The position numbers and the translations under genes were made by a program. A model generated the notes under the pieces. That model was not told the origin of the DNA and ran no database searches. It worked only from the letters and a program-made list of their open reading frames with translations. From Heligmosomoides polygyrus polygyrus (taxonomy: Eukaryota; Nematoda; Chromadorea; Rhabditida; Heligmosomidae): 64,000 nt of DNA. Below are positions 33,725-43,439 of this stretch, piece by piece (position 1 is the first letter of the stretch; every line of letters begins with the position of its first letter). The stretch covers positions 47,541,139 through 47,605,138 of the forward strand of contig OX377204.1 in NCBI GenBank assembly GCA_947396885.1, given 5' to 3'.

Positions 33725-36700
33725 CACCGCGGTGAAGGGGTGAACATCACTTTGTAATGGCTAACGGCACAAACGTTCACGCAGTACGCGACGCTTTGTC
33801 GTGTATGGGCGGCTCTCCTGTATCCCTGGCCAGGAACATGTGAGTAACCAGACCACCGCTACGGCTCAAACAACTAAACCCGCGCCCCAGTCCTCCGCGC
33901 GCGGAAGGTGGACTTCTACGACGTCGAGGGGCCATCTAATTTCGGAGTTAAACTATCAGGACGTCATTGGAATCGGACTACCGGAAACTCCCTCCCACCA
34001 CGACACGGAAACTGCCTATTCGTCTGCACTTATAACTGTCGTTCGATCGCATCTGAGCAGGACCTTCGGACACTGCTTTACAGAAGCCGCAACATCAAAT
34101 ACGACGTTATCGCGCTGCAGGAAACGAAAGGCAGAACGGAAACCATAAGAAAGACCGACCACAACGAGCTTCTCATCACCGGAGCAAAGGTGGACAGAAA
34201 GAATATTGGCGGAGTTGGATTTCTCGTCAATTCGACAGTGCACCACCTAGTAGACTCTTACAAGATCATCAGTCCGCGAGTAGCTGTTCTTCGTCTGGAA
34301 ACCAAAGATCAACTCCATCATAAATGGATATGCTCCAACATCTGCGGCCGCAGATGAAGAAAAGGAGGAATTCTACAAGCTGTTCGAAAGGACTGTCAAC
34401 GACGAGAAGAGCTACTACAAAGTTGTTGTTGGTGACTTTAACGCCATCGTCGGTACGAATGATCACGACGAATGGAGGCTAGGACCACATGAAACTTCCT
34501 CAAAGAACGAAAACGGAGAGCGCCTGATAGACTTCCTATCCGCGTGTCGTCTCTACCATGGAAATTCTATGTTTAAGAAGCCTTCAAACCGACGATGGAC
34601 CTGGGAAAGCCCAAATGGAGAAACACGTTCGGAGATTCGGAGATCGACCATGTTCTTACAAACAGACGCTGGAGTCTGTTCGACGTCTCCGTGCTGCCTT
34701 CATTTGACACCGGCTCGGATCACCGTCTTGTCCGTGCGAAGCTGACTCTCATAAAGAGGATGTTCAAGCGGGACACTCATAAAACGGCACCGGTGGGGAT
34801 CCCCACATTCAAGTCTGAGGAGTTGGAATATGCGATAAAGTCGTATGATTGGAATCTTCTTGAAGATCCATCGGAAGACTACGACCTTCTCTCCAAAGGA
34901 CTGTTGAAATGTGCTAGCAGCTCTCGCTCACATCACCGTCTGCTTCAAGACTCAACGCACATGCGATTAAACTCTTGGAGCAAAGAAGAGCTGTTAAACT
35001 GGATCCTAATGCTTCCAATCTGGAAAAAGTCACCATCTCGAAGGCCTGTCGAATTGCAGTGAAGGAGTCCATTCAAGCCTACAGAAGATTGAAGCTGTTA
35101 GAAGCGGCTGGGAAAGGTTCAAGCATAAATCGCTGCAAACGAGATCTCTGCGATCAGAAGGCAATAATTTCTGCCCTTGTGGATAAGGATGGAACAACGC
35201 AAACGTCTCGAAGAGCGGTGGAGGCCATCGTTCAAAAATTCTACACAGATCTGTTCCGTTCTTCCATCACTGTCCCGAAACGCTTGATGCCACCAGCTGA
35301 GGAAGTACCTCCCATTCTGGAATCAGAAGTTGCTCATGCCATCAGAAGGATGAAGCCGGGCACTGCTCCCGGACCGGACGGCATTTCTGCTGATCTCCTT
35401 CGTGCGGGTGGCAGTGCCGTCTGCTCACTTCTTGCCAAGCACTTCAACCACTACCTTCGAATTGGTAGGATTCCGGACTCATGGAAGGAGTCGAAAACGG
35501 TTTTAATCTTCAAAAAAGGTCAGCAGGAGGATATCAACAACTATCGACCCATCAGTCTTCTCTCGGTTGTGTACAAGATCTTCACCAAGATACTGCTTAA
35601 CCGCATGGAGCGTTGCTTGGATGAATATCAGCTAGTGGAGCAAGCAGGGTTTCGCAAGGATTTCTCCTGCATGGACCATATTCAGACTGTCTCACAGCTC
35701 ATCGAGAGAGAGGAGCCGCGAATACCACCTCCCACTTGTCCTTGTCTTCGTGGATTACCGGAAAGCGTTCGACTCTGTGGAAATCAACGCCGTTTTGAAC
35801 GCACTTCTGCACGCTGGTATACCATCGCCCTACATCCGACTTCTCGACGAATGCTTCTCGAACACATCGACTACCATCCAGCCGTTCGATCGAAAGCTTA
35901 AAATTCTTATCGGGAAGGAGTACGGCAGGGAGACACGATTTTTCCCAAGCTATTCACAGCGGCACTCCAGGATGTCATGAAAGACTTGAACTGGGACGAT
36001 AAAGGCTACCTTGTGGACAGTATACGGATCAGCAACCTTCGCTTCGCCGACGATATTGTTCTCATCTCTACCAGCACGGCAGAAGTCGAGGAAATTCTGA
36101 TCGAGCTCAATGTGGCAGGTATGAAGATTGGATTGGACATGAATATGTCCAAAACGCAGTTTATGGTCAACCAGTGGTGTGACACGGGACTCGTAAAGTT
36201 AAATGGAGTCGCTCTACAACAGGTTGACTCCTACGTCTATCTGGGAAGAGAGCTTAACATGGATAACGACCTCGCTCCTGAAGTCGTCCGCAGGAGACGC
36301 GCAGCATGGGCAGCCTTCAGTTCGATTCGCGAAGTTACCGATCAGGTCAAGGATGCCGGCCTCAGGGCCTCGATATTCAACGCCTCTGTACTGCCTGCGA
36401 TGTGTTACGCGACGGAAACCTGGCCCGACAACAAGACAATCGCCAGAGCAATGCAAACTACGCATCGTGCACTGGAGAGATGTCTTCTGAGGACAAGCCT
36501 TCGTCAGCAATGGCAAGAAGGCCTACGAAGCTCGGAGCTACGGGAGAAGTCGCAATTAGCAGACCCGCTGCAGTACATGAAGAAGTCCAAATATCGCTGG
36601 GCCGGCACCTGCTTCGACGAAAGGACGATAGATGGAGTCTCCGTGTCACAGAATGGCTCCCGAGAGACCATAAGAGACCACTGGGACGACCGCCAACGCG

Positions 36701-36832
36701 ATGGGCAGACTCATTCTCAAGATCTTTCAGAGAGCGGAGTCTGCCTCACTGGATGCAAGCAGCCAGAGATCGAGCGGTCTGGAAGAGCTGTGGTCCCCGC
36801 TGAGAAGACCTCCAGCCGACAAAGGACCATCA
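33725..36832 (+). pseudogene. RTE-clade LINE (family 3), nearly full length, frameshifted
   Basis: Endonuclease: TYNCRSIASEQDLRTLLY and YDVIALQETKGR near 34029-34135, GVGFLVNS near 34211, YAPTS near 34327 after a frameshift, VVVGDFNAIVG near 34424, RRWTWESP near 34590, then DHVLTNRRWSLFDVSV and GSDHRLVRAKL. The RT follows from 35330: AIRRMKPGTAPGPDGISADL, KKGQQEDINNYRPISLLSVV, QAGFRKDFSCMDHIQTV, MDYRKAFDSVEINAVL, and the catalytic LRFADDIVLISTS near 36036. The C-terminal part includes SYVYLGRELNMDND and ATETWPDN. At least four frameshifts break it; one near 34635 is a duplication of TTCGGAGA. The element differs from families 1 and 2 by protein sequence throughout. Confidence 0.9.
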
Positions 36833-37146
36833 AAGTAAGTATAGTATGTTTTCTGTGTTATTTTTTCGGAGTTCTTAGTGCAGTTATTTTTTAAGGAATG
36901 AGTATGTTCAACATATTTCAATGCTGTACAAATTCAGTTATCATAAATTTGTTTAAGAGTGACCACCACTAACTAGGACTGCACCCTCTCTTTTTATTAT
37001 AAAGGATTAGTTTCGTTGCCTCTTCGTTGGCAGAAATGTATAGATTCCGGTGGCTTTTACTTCGATTAATACAGGTTGTTTTTACCCTGAGCTACAGCAG
37101 TTCGAAGTAAGCATCCGCTCCGGCGACTAATTTTGCTACAGTCTAA

Positions 37147-37870
37147 TATATGCCGTTTTCAAGTCGAATTGGACACTTTTCAAATCAAATTGGACACTCT
37201 TCTAGGCTGGTCGAATTTTTTTACTTCTGCTGCCGGATGAGTGAAATAAATTTATGAAATATTTATTTTAAAAAAATACTAAATTAAATTTTGTGTTAAG
37301 GCACAGCAGGGCAGCAATCATGCCGCGCATCAAAAAACCTGATTGTGCCATGCACTCAAACGTTCAACGCAACGTTTATTTGATTGATAGTGTAAATACT
37401 GCTCACATGCAGTAACGAAGTTAGGATATGTGCGTCTTGTACAACTGTTTGTGTTGCACCGCTTGCGGGTGTGAAACTGCATGCATACAGAAATTTTGCT
37501 ATCAAACGAATCAAAATCGCGATGCTTCGGACGAGGGCACGGCGCGATCTCTGCTTTGCCAACATAAAATGGCTGCCTTCCTGCTCTTCAAAACACGCTT
37601 TAAACCAATACTTCTCCTTTAAAAAATAATTTTTTATAAAATTTCAAACTATGAGCTCTCCTACCGAGAAGTAATTTAAAACTTGAAAGAAAGTCATACA
37701 AAAATTTTCCTTGAACAATAAATTATTCTAACATTTTTGGAAAGACTCTAGTTTGATGTAGAAGAAGCTTGTTTCAATTTGGAAAAGTTCGCTTTGATCT
37801 AAAAAATTCCTAACTTAGAGCAGTGTCCAATTCGCAGTGAAAAGTCTCCGATTCGAGGTGAAAATGGCAC
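37147..37870. mobile_element. M-type MITE, copy with both ends
   Basis: The left end reads TATATGCCGTTTTCAAGTCG and AATTGGACACTTTTCAAATC. The right end reads CAGTGTCCAATTCGCAGTG and GAGGTGAAAATGGCAC, the inverse with mismatches. The interior includes TTTATTTGATTGATAGTGTA and CACGCTTTAAACCAATACTT. About 720 bp, no coding sequence, TA-rich flanks. Confidence 0.75.
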
Positions 37871-38400
37871 GTGTTCAGCTAATCCGTTGTCACGTTGGCA
37901 CTCACTGGGAACGGGCCAAAGCCAGGGGATGCCTTCACAGGGCGGCGTATGCCAGCCGGGCTTTCACTAAGATTAACCATGGCGATTTCTGGCGAACTGA
38001 TGCCATTGGCGGCGGATTACCCTAGTTCACGGTATGTTGAGCGGGCAACGCGGTAGAGTCTGGATGGAAATCATGCGCCGAGCGCCGAGATTGAGAAGAC
38101 GTTTGAAACGCGTCGTCCAGCGTGCGTCAGGATTCGTCCAATATGCGTAGGGATTCAGAAGACGTGACATAAACGTTGCACAGGGAGTGCCCAAGACGTG
38201 ACATAAACGTTGCACAGGGAGTGCCCACATCCAGAAGACGTGCGACGAATGGGATTGAGTGAGTGTCTCGGAGAACGGGTTTTTGCGGTTGAGGGAGTTC
38301 GGATTGGGGCTCTCACGATCAATGTATTTCTCGCCACGTAGAGAACGGGTCCCTAGAAGAATAAGCCCCCAACCAGTCGCTGCTAGGCCACTGAACTTCT
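37871..38400. repeat. Repeat element E, copy 2, inverted and shorter
   Basis: Inverse of parts of 6466-7487: GGGCCAAAGCC near 37914, GATTAACCATGGCGATTTCT near 37972, GTATGTTGAGCGGGCAACGC near 38033, TGCGTAGGGATTCAGAAGAC near 38144 and AACCAGTCGCTGCTAGGCCA near 38371. Inside it a 34-bp unit beginning AAGACGTGACATAAACGTTG is duplicated exactly at 38159-38192 and 38193-38226. Confidence 0.65.
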
Positions 38401-39732
38401 GGTTTATATTATATTTTTTATAATTTTTAATATTTTTTATTTTTATTTTTATTTTTGCCTTCCATTTGCATGCTTCAACCGTCTGAAGATGGAGTGCGTA
38501 GTTTTCCTGGGTATTTTATTATTTTTCTGAAAGCCTTATAGCTTTCTACAGTATTTGACTTTGCAGCACGCGATAATAGCGGTTCCGCTGGAGCAACGAC
38601 TAGTAATTCCGTAACAAACAAGCGATAAATGCTGTAATCTAAGTCAAGGAAGGAGCATTATAGGCTGCTCAACAGCTAGCGCCTGTAAAAAAATTTTTTT
38701 TTGAGAAAAATTGGAAAGGAAAAAATTTGTGAACGTATATATGGCGCACCCTATAGATTAGTTTTATAATTTGACACTACACAAATAGCGAAATCTGCTC
38801 GAGAACTTCGAGAACTTTTCTTCATTAACTACAACCCAAGCAAAAAATAAAGAGCGATTCCTTATGACTACATTCTCAATTTAATCAGTCGATCTTCGTT
38901 CTTTGTCGCGATTATCAACCAACCGACTCGATCCTCAGTGGCAATTTTCCAATTCCAAGTCTCGCATGATGATACTAATCAGGTAGCTGAGAATTTTCGC
39001 CAATACACATACACGCTGTCTTCACAATGAGCAGTAGCATCAGAATCCATGTATAAGACCACAAGAAGCAGAAATTTACGATCGAACAGACTATGAAGCT
39101 ATTTGTTTCGGTAGGGTTCTGAACCAGAGACTGAACCTGAAGGGGCACGTGTTGGTGCTCTACCAAAGAAACGCTAAGAGGGGTGGGCGGAGTAAAGAAC
39201 CGCAAGAATAGGCGAAAACCACGATGACAAGCAGAGTGCATGCACCATAATCGGAGTCAGTAGTGCGCCATCGAAAACACTGACTCACCTCGTTTGAATA
39301 CTAATGAGCGAACCGGCGCCCACAGCACCGGTTAACCTCTAATCCCCCCGTGTTTCCCGTTGTCAATCGTGTGTCGCTTGTTCAACTTCTCCCCATTCCT
39401 GTCATGCATCCCGTTCTAACGCACCTGGTCCCTAGTCTCAGGAAACCAGCCTGGAAGGCGATCTCAGGTCACTCAATCGAAGAAAAAACATGATCTTCTT
39501 TCCCAGAATTTCAAGCCGCCAATTTTTTAACTGACTATAAGAGTCTTTTAATCGACAGTGGTTCCTTTACATTGTCTTCATGCGCCATAAATTATTACTA
39601 CACTATATAAGCAGATAGCAGATGGTTTGTGCCGTGAGCCCAGAAAAATGAGCAGCATGAGACGTTTGGAGAAGGAGCACCACGATAGCGTTTTCTAACC
39701 CATTTGTTTTGCAAAGAGTCCAATCAATTGTT
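38401..39732. other. Unassigned intergenic DNA
   Basis: Starts with an AT-rich TTTTTATTTT-type stretch (38405-38456). No recognisable gene or repeat boundary afterwards. Confidence 0.45.
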
Positions 39733-39990
39733 ATTACTGTATTATCACAACTAGGAGACCTTAGTGCACAGTTTACAAAGTGGCGTCTCCACACTGACCG
39801 CTTAACTGATTTTTTTCGGTCCCTAGACAACCTACGCCGACGACTACGTATTAACTCTGGAATCCCGACCAGCCTAAAACACTTTGGATAGATAGATAGG
39901 TCAATGTTTGAGTTGTGTTCCTTCAATATTACTGTATTATCACAACTAGGAGACCTTAGTGCACAGTTTACAAAGTGGCGTCTCCACACA
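39733..39990. repeat. Pair of 63-bp direct repeats
   Basis: 39733-39795 and 39928-39990 appear identical. Both begin ATTACTGTATTATCACAACT and end AGTGGCGTCTCCACAC. The 132 bp between them is unique. The spacing is 195 bp. This could be a local duplication or the two ends of a solo-type element. Confidence 0.85.
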
Positions 39991-40120
39991 CACACACATA
40001 GTATTCAACGTGAGTGCTCAGAAGAGCACAATCTGTGGATCTGTCGTACAAAGCTTCCCCGATGTAATCTTCCGTATCGGTTGCGTCTCCAAAGGCCACT
40101 TTTAGGAATTTTTCCTGAGA

Positions 40121-40255
40121 ATGCTTCTGCGTATGCCTGAAGTTTCTTTTTGGATTCTGCTCCTCCTTGGTGCGCTTATTAACGAAGTCTGCTCCGATGA
40201 TGCACAGAAGAAGTTCTCTCAACTCCCTGACAAGAAGAAGAAGGAACTTCAGGAG
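40121..40255 (+). CDS. Astacin metalloprotease, exon 1 (signal peptide)
   Basis: Encodes the N-terminus of a secreted protein. ATG at 40121 (or in frame at 40133) is followed by PEVSFWILLLLGALINEVCS, a textbook signal peptide with a likely cleavage after CS. Then come DDAQKKFSQLPDKKKKELQE, a lysine-rich start of a prodomain. The frame reaches a stop at 40280. A donor, GAG|GTCAGA at 40256, lies before it and leaves phase 0, which joins in frame to the exon at 42684. Linking this exon to the next ones is inference from phase, strand, distance and domain order. The intron of 2.4 kb contains no clear transposon. Confidence 0.65.
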
Positions 40256-42124
40256 GTCAGAAAGAGCCTTGATCTGTATTGAATTTTTGCGGTCTATTGT
40301 TTTTTACAATGTAGTTCTTTTGTACGTTGTGCTCTGGTTGCTGAATATATAACCAGTTCAAGATGTAAGCGAAAAGGCCTAAAAACTTCCGATATCTGTA
40401 AATCGACCTGGGTGATATCGTATGCATGGACTCATAGAAAGCGCTTAGCGTTTACGGCTAGATTTTACAAACACTGCTGACGTCGGCTGCATTTTTTACA
40501 TATTTGCCTTCAATACTGACTAAAATATCACGTCGACTGGCAGGTATGCAGTTGAACACTTGATCAGATGTTCTGCTGCATATCTCCTTTACTTCAGTCA
40601 ACAACAATCATGCTACAATACTTTCTATGAGTGTCGATAATCCTCGTACATTGCTCATGCTGCGTCTGTTCACTTGTGTCTCTAAGCTACGAGAGGAATT
40701 GAAAGGATTTCATGGACTTCCAACCTAAGCATTGATTCAAGATCTCTTTCAGGTTTCTTCACTGCAAAAGCGTTGAGGCTGATGGGTCACATTGTGGCAG
40801 TGCTTTCGGCTGGGAAGCATATACGTGTAATGTCTTGTAGTTCCCAGACCAAGGTAGCAGAAGCAACATGAGCGAGGTGATATCATGGGGAAGCCAACCA
40901 CGGACGAGTAGAGCGAGCGAAAGGCTGACTAGAGCAGACGTTACCTCCGACTACTTCTCGTTCTTACACCAACTCCCTAGTAGTAAGAGGTTTACTTCTA
41001 GAGCCTGTTTCAGCAGAAAGAAACCTCCAGTTTTATGGCCTTACTCAGTGAGCTCAATTAGAAGGGGTAGCTGATGAGTTCGTGGAGAGAGGGGTTTCCT
41101 ACAACGAACAGGGAAATTCTGAGCTAAATACATGCAGAGACTGCAGCCAGGACCCTGCTCCGTTTCCTAAGTGTTGGCCACGGTGCTGTAGAGAAGAAAA
41201 TCCGTCCATTAGTATTCCTTTATTTATTTAGTCGAAACCTATGTCATAACACTAGGCAATAAAGAAGGTACAGAAATTCCAAATTGGTGACAGATTTCGG
41301 TGCTTGGCGGTTCAAAACATATTCGTCGTTTACTGCGTTATCCTGGCCGGCACAGAACACACTTTTTAGGCTTGAGACTTTTCTTTGCATTTGAAAAACT
41401 GGGTGTATGTAATGACAAACAGGTTGTTCGTTATCACTTTTGACAATGACCTCCGCTGACGTTGTTTTGAAAGTTTTTTGTTTTTCTTTTCCACCTTTCT
41501 TATCCATCCTCATTCATGCACAGCATTGTCTGCCTTGGCAGTCTGCGTTTGCAACTTGTTTTCATTCACCCAGTTCCAGTTGGGTTCTGTGCAATTTTTA
41601 AAACATTTTCTGTAGAATATTTAATGCGGAATACCTAACGGTATGTCTTGCACTTGTATGCTTTGATAAATGATTTCATACCCCACAGCTGGCCTTTCAC
41701 ATGCCAGATAGGTGTGTGGTTGAAAAAAAAAATAAACGGAGACAGCAAAGCAAGGTGAGCAGAAGTGTTTGGTGAATTCTAGGCTCGGTGTTGTACATAG
41801 TCTTAATGGGAGTCTAATGGTATGTTTGAAAGCAACATTCTGCCGAACTCGGAAACTCGCTATTTGGAGACGAATATTAGAATCTTAAGCTTGTTCTCAG
41901 CTTGTTCCCTGTTCTCCTCTTCTGTCCTCTCCTCTTGTTCTCCGCACGACACCGAGCTTAGAAGTCTCAGTCTCTTCCTCACTCAACCGATGTTTACCTG
42001 CAGGTGTTGTTCTACTGAGGCTGAGTGGTGATGCCGCTTTTACACGTTACTTGGCGCCTCTATTCCCCTCACGTTCCTGAGGTTGTTCGGCTATTAATGT
42101 CAACTGGAACCACCCTGTACCTAC

Positions 42125-42238
42125 CAAACGGTAATTATGCGTTGTGGTCGATGGGCACGACCTGTGTGACATAACCATAATGAAAAACACTGACAAAGAT
42201 AAAATCAGAACTGCTAAGAACTTGCTTAATGTGTACAT
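42125..42238 (-). CDS. Possible first exon of a small secreted or membrane protein
   Basis: A true ATG at 42238 (minus) opens MYTLSKFLAVLILSLSVFFI and MVMSHRSCPSTTTHNYRL, a hydrophobic signal or anchor segment followed by a polar tail. A good donor, TTG|GTAGGT, follows in phase 0. No downstream exon was identified and the family is not recognised. It sits antisense in intron 1 of the astacin gene. Chance occurrence is quite possible. Confidence 0.22.
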
Positions 42239-42683
42239 GGCGCAGATTGTGCATGGAACAAGTCCCCGCCGACAAGTAAGATCTGGTATTTGCAGGGCTT
42301 ATCGCACCATCTTTGCTAAAACCTTTTCTGTCTCCCTTTCATTCTATAATAAACAATTTTCCTTGTTACTCCTCCTCATTTCAGCGTCATTTCAATATTA
42401 TGAGAGCCATTATGTTATCGAAAATGCACAGATCGTGTTGAACAAACCTGGGGTACATGTTCGAAATTCAGGAGGTTGTTTCTAATAACTTTGTCTTATT
42501 CGTTCAGCTTTCCAGGTTATGGAAAAATATTGAATTCGATTGACGGCAAAGTGCGCGAAGCCGACTTTGAAAGATAACCATAGTTTGTACACACAAAAAC
42601 CACAGTCAAATAGTAAACTGCTCGCCAGAGGATCCATATAAACACTCGCTTCATCAGCAGGTTTCGAAATTTCCTTCTTTTAG

Positions 42684-42809
42684 ATCTACAGCAAATCTGA
42701 TGCTCAATTAGTACACCAGAAATTGACTGATCTGAGAAAGCAGTGGATGGAAACGTTGAAAAACGAGGAATCAGCCCAGAGCGAGGTTCAGCAAAGAACG
42801 CCTAGCAGG
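42684..42809 (+). CDS. Astacin metalloprotease, exon 2 (prodomain)
   Basis: 126 bp, exactly 42 codons, bounded by TTCCTTCTTTTAG|A and AGG|GTAAGC. It encodes a charged, probably helical prodomain stretch: IYSKSDAQLVHQKLTDLRKQ, then WMETLKNEESAQSEVQQRT. Both sites are strong, and phase 0 on each side fits exons 1 and 3. Confidence 0.7.
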
Positions 42810-42947
42810 GTAAGCGTGTCCTCCCGTTCATAAAAAACTGAAAGATCCTACCAAAACAGCGTTAGATACATAGAACTTACTAACAAAATGAGCTCTCTTT
42901 CTTGCTTACCTTTCCATGAATTCCAGTTCAGATTTGACTCGTTTCAG

Positions 42948-43063
42948 ATGCCCCAGAAGAGCGTTCCTCAAAAGGACGGTCCAACAGTTCTTCCTATTCA
43001 TGAGATCAATAGAAACGCGAATCTCAGCGAGTTCATGTACCAAGCAGACATTGTCCTCACCTT
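42948..43063 (+). CDS. Astacin metalloprotease, exon 3 (prodomain end)
   Basis: Acceptor CGTTTCAG|A and donor CTT|GTAGGT give 116 bp, 38 codons plus two bases. It encodes PQKSVPQKDGPTVLPIHEIN and then RNANLSEFMYQADIVLT. The pattern INxNxxLSEFxYQxDIxLT is the usual segment just before the maturation site of nematode astacins and includes the inhibitory prodomain region. The next intron is only 82 bp. Confidence 0.8.
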
Positions 43064-43145
43064 GTAGGTTCTTTGTTGAGCACGATGTTCTCTCTCTGTC
43101 TCAACTTGGAAGCGACAAGAGAAGCCTCATGCAATGGAGTTTCAG

Positions 43146-43277
43146 AGCCCAAATGGAGCAGATCACGAGCAACCGCAATTCCGGTCGACCTAAGCGACAG
43201 GCCTACCGTGACATGTTCTATCCGAACACGATCTGGGGCAAAACCCTCTACTACTACTTTGATCCAACAGCAAGCAC
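43146..43277 (+). CDS. Astacin metalloprotease, exon 4 (maturation site and start of catalytic domain)
   Basis: Acceptor GGAGTTTCAG|A restores the frame from exon 3 and gives LAQMEQITSNRNSG, then RPKRQAYRDMFYPNTIW and GKTLYYYFDPTAS. RPKRQA is a dibasic furin-like maturation site. RQAYRDMFYPNTIW...YYYFDPTAS is the conserved beginning of the nematode astacin catalytic domain, as in secreted hookworm astacins. The 3' edge is uncertain: a weak GTCCCA donor at 43278 or a GC-type donor six bases earlier. An RTE LINE begins within 200 bp downstream. The exons with the zinc site HExxHxxGxxHE were not found. Confidence 0.8.
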
Positions 43278-43439
43278 GTCCCATTTATTCACCATATTTT
43301 TAAAAATATTCCCATTCAGTCACTCATTAGACGCAAGTACTCTGTGAAACGTTAGCGGTTGGAGTGGATAATTAGATGTGTAGTACTTTTCTTTTTAGTC
43401 ACTTTCCTTTTTGCGTTTTCATGCCTAATTCTAATAGCG

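Noticed and set aside
33908..34357. A host endonuclease/exonuclease/phosphatase gene
   Set aside because: It is the endonuclease domain of the family 3 LINE, followed collinearly by its reverse transcriptase.
42144..42272. Plus-strand exon reading VDGHDLCDITIMKNTDKDKI with a good donor at the end
   Set aside because: No acceptor precedes it, it does not start with ATG, and its phase does not fit the astacin exons. It overlaps the equally weak minus-strand signal-peptide exon.
43085..43145. Reading through from 43068 as part of astacin exon 4
   Set aside because: The frame is open, but the short GTAGGT...TTTCAG intron joins the conserved DIVLT and AQMEQI parts in frame, while read-through adds unrelated residues.
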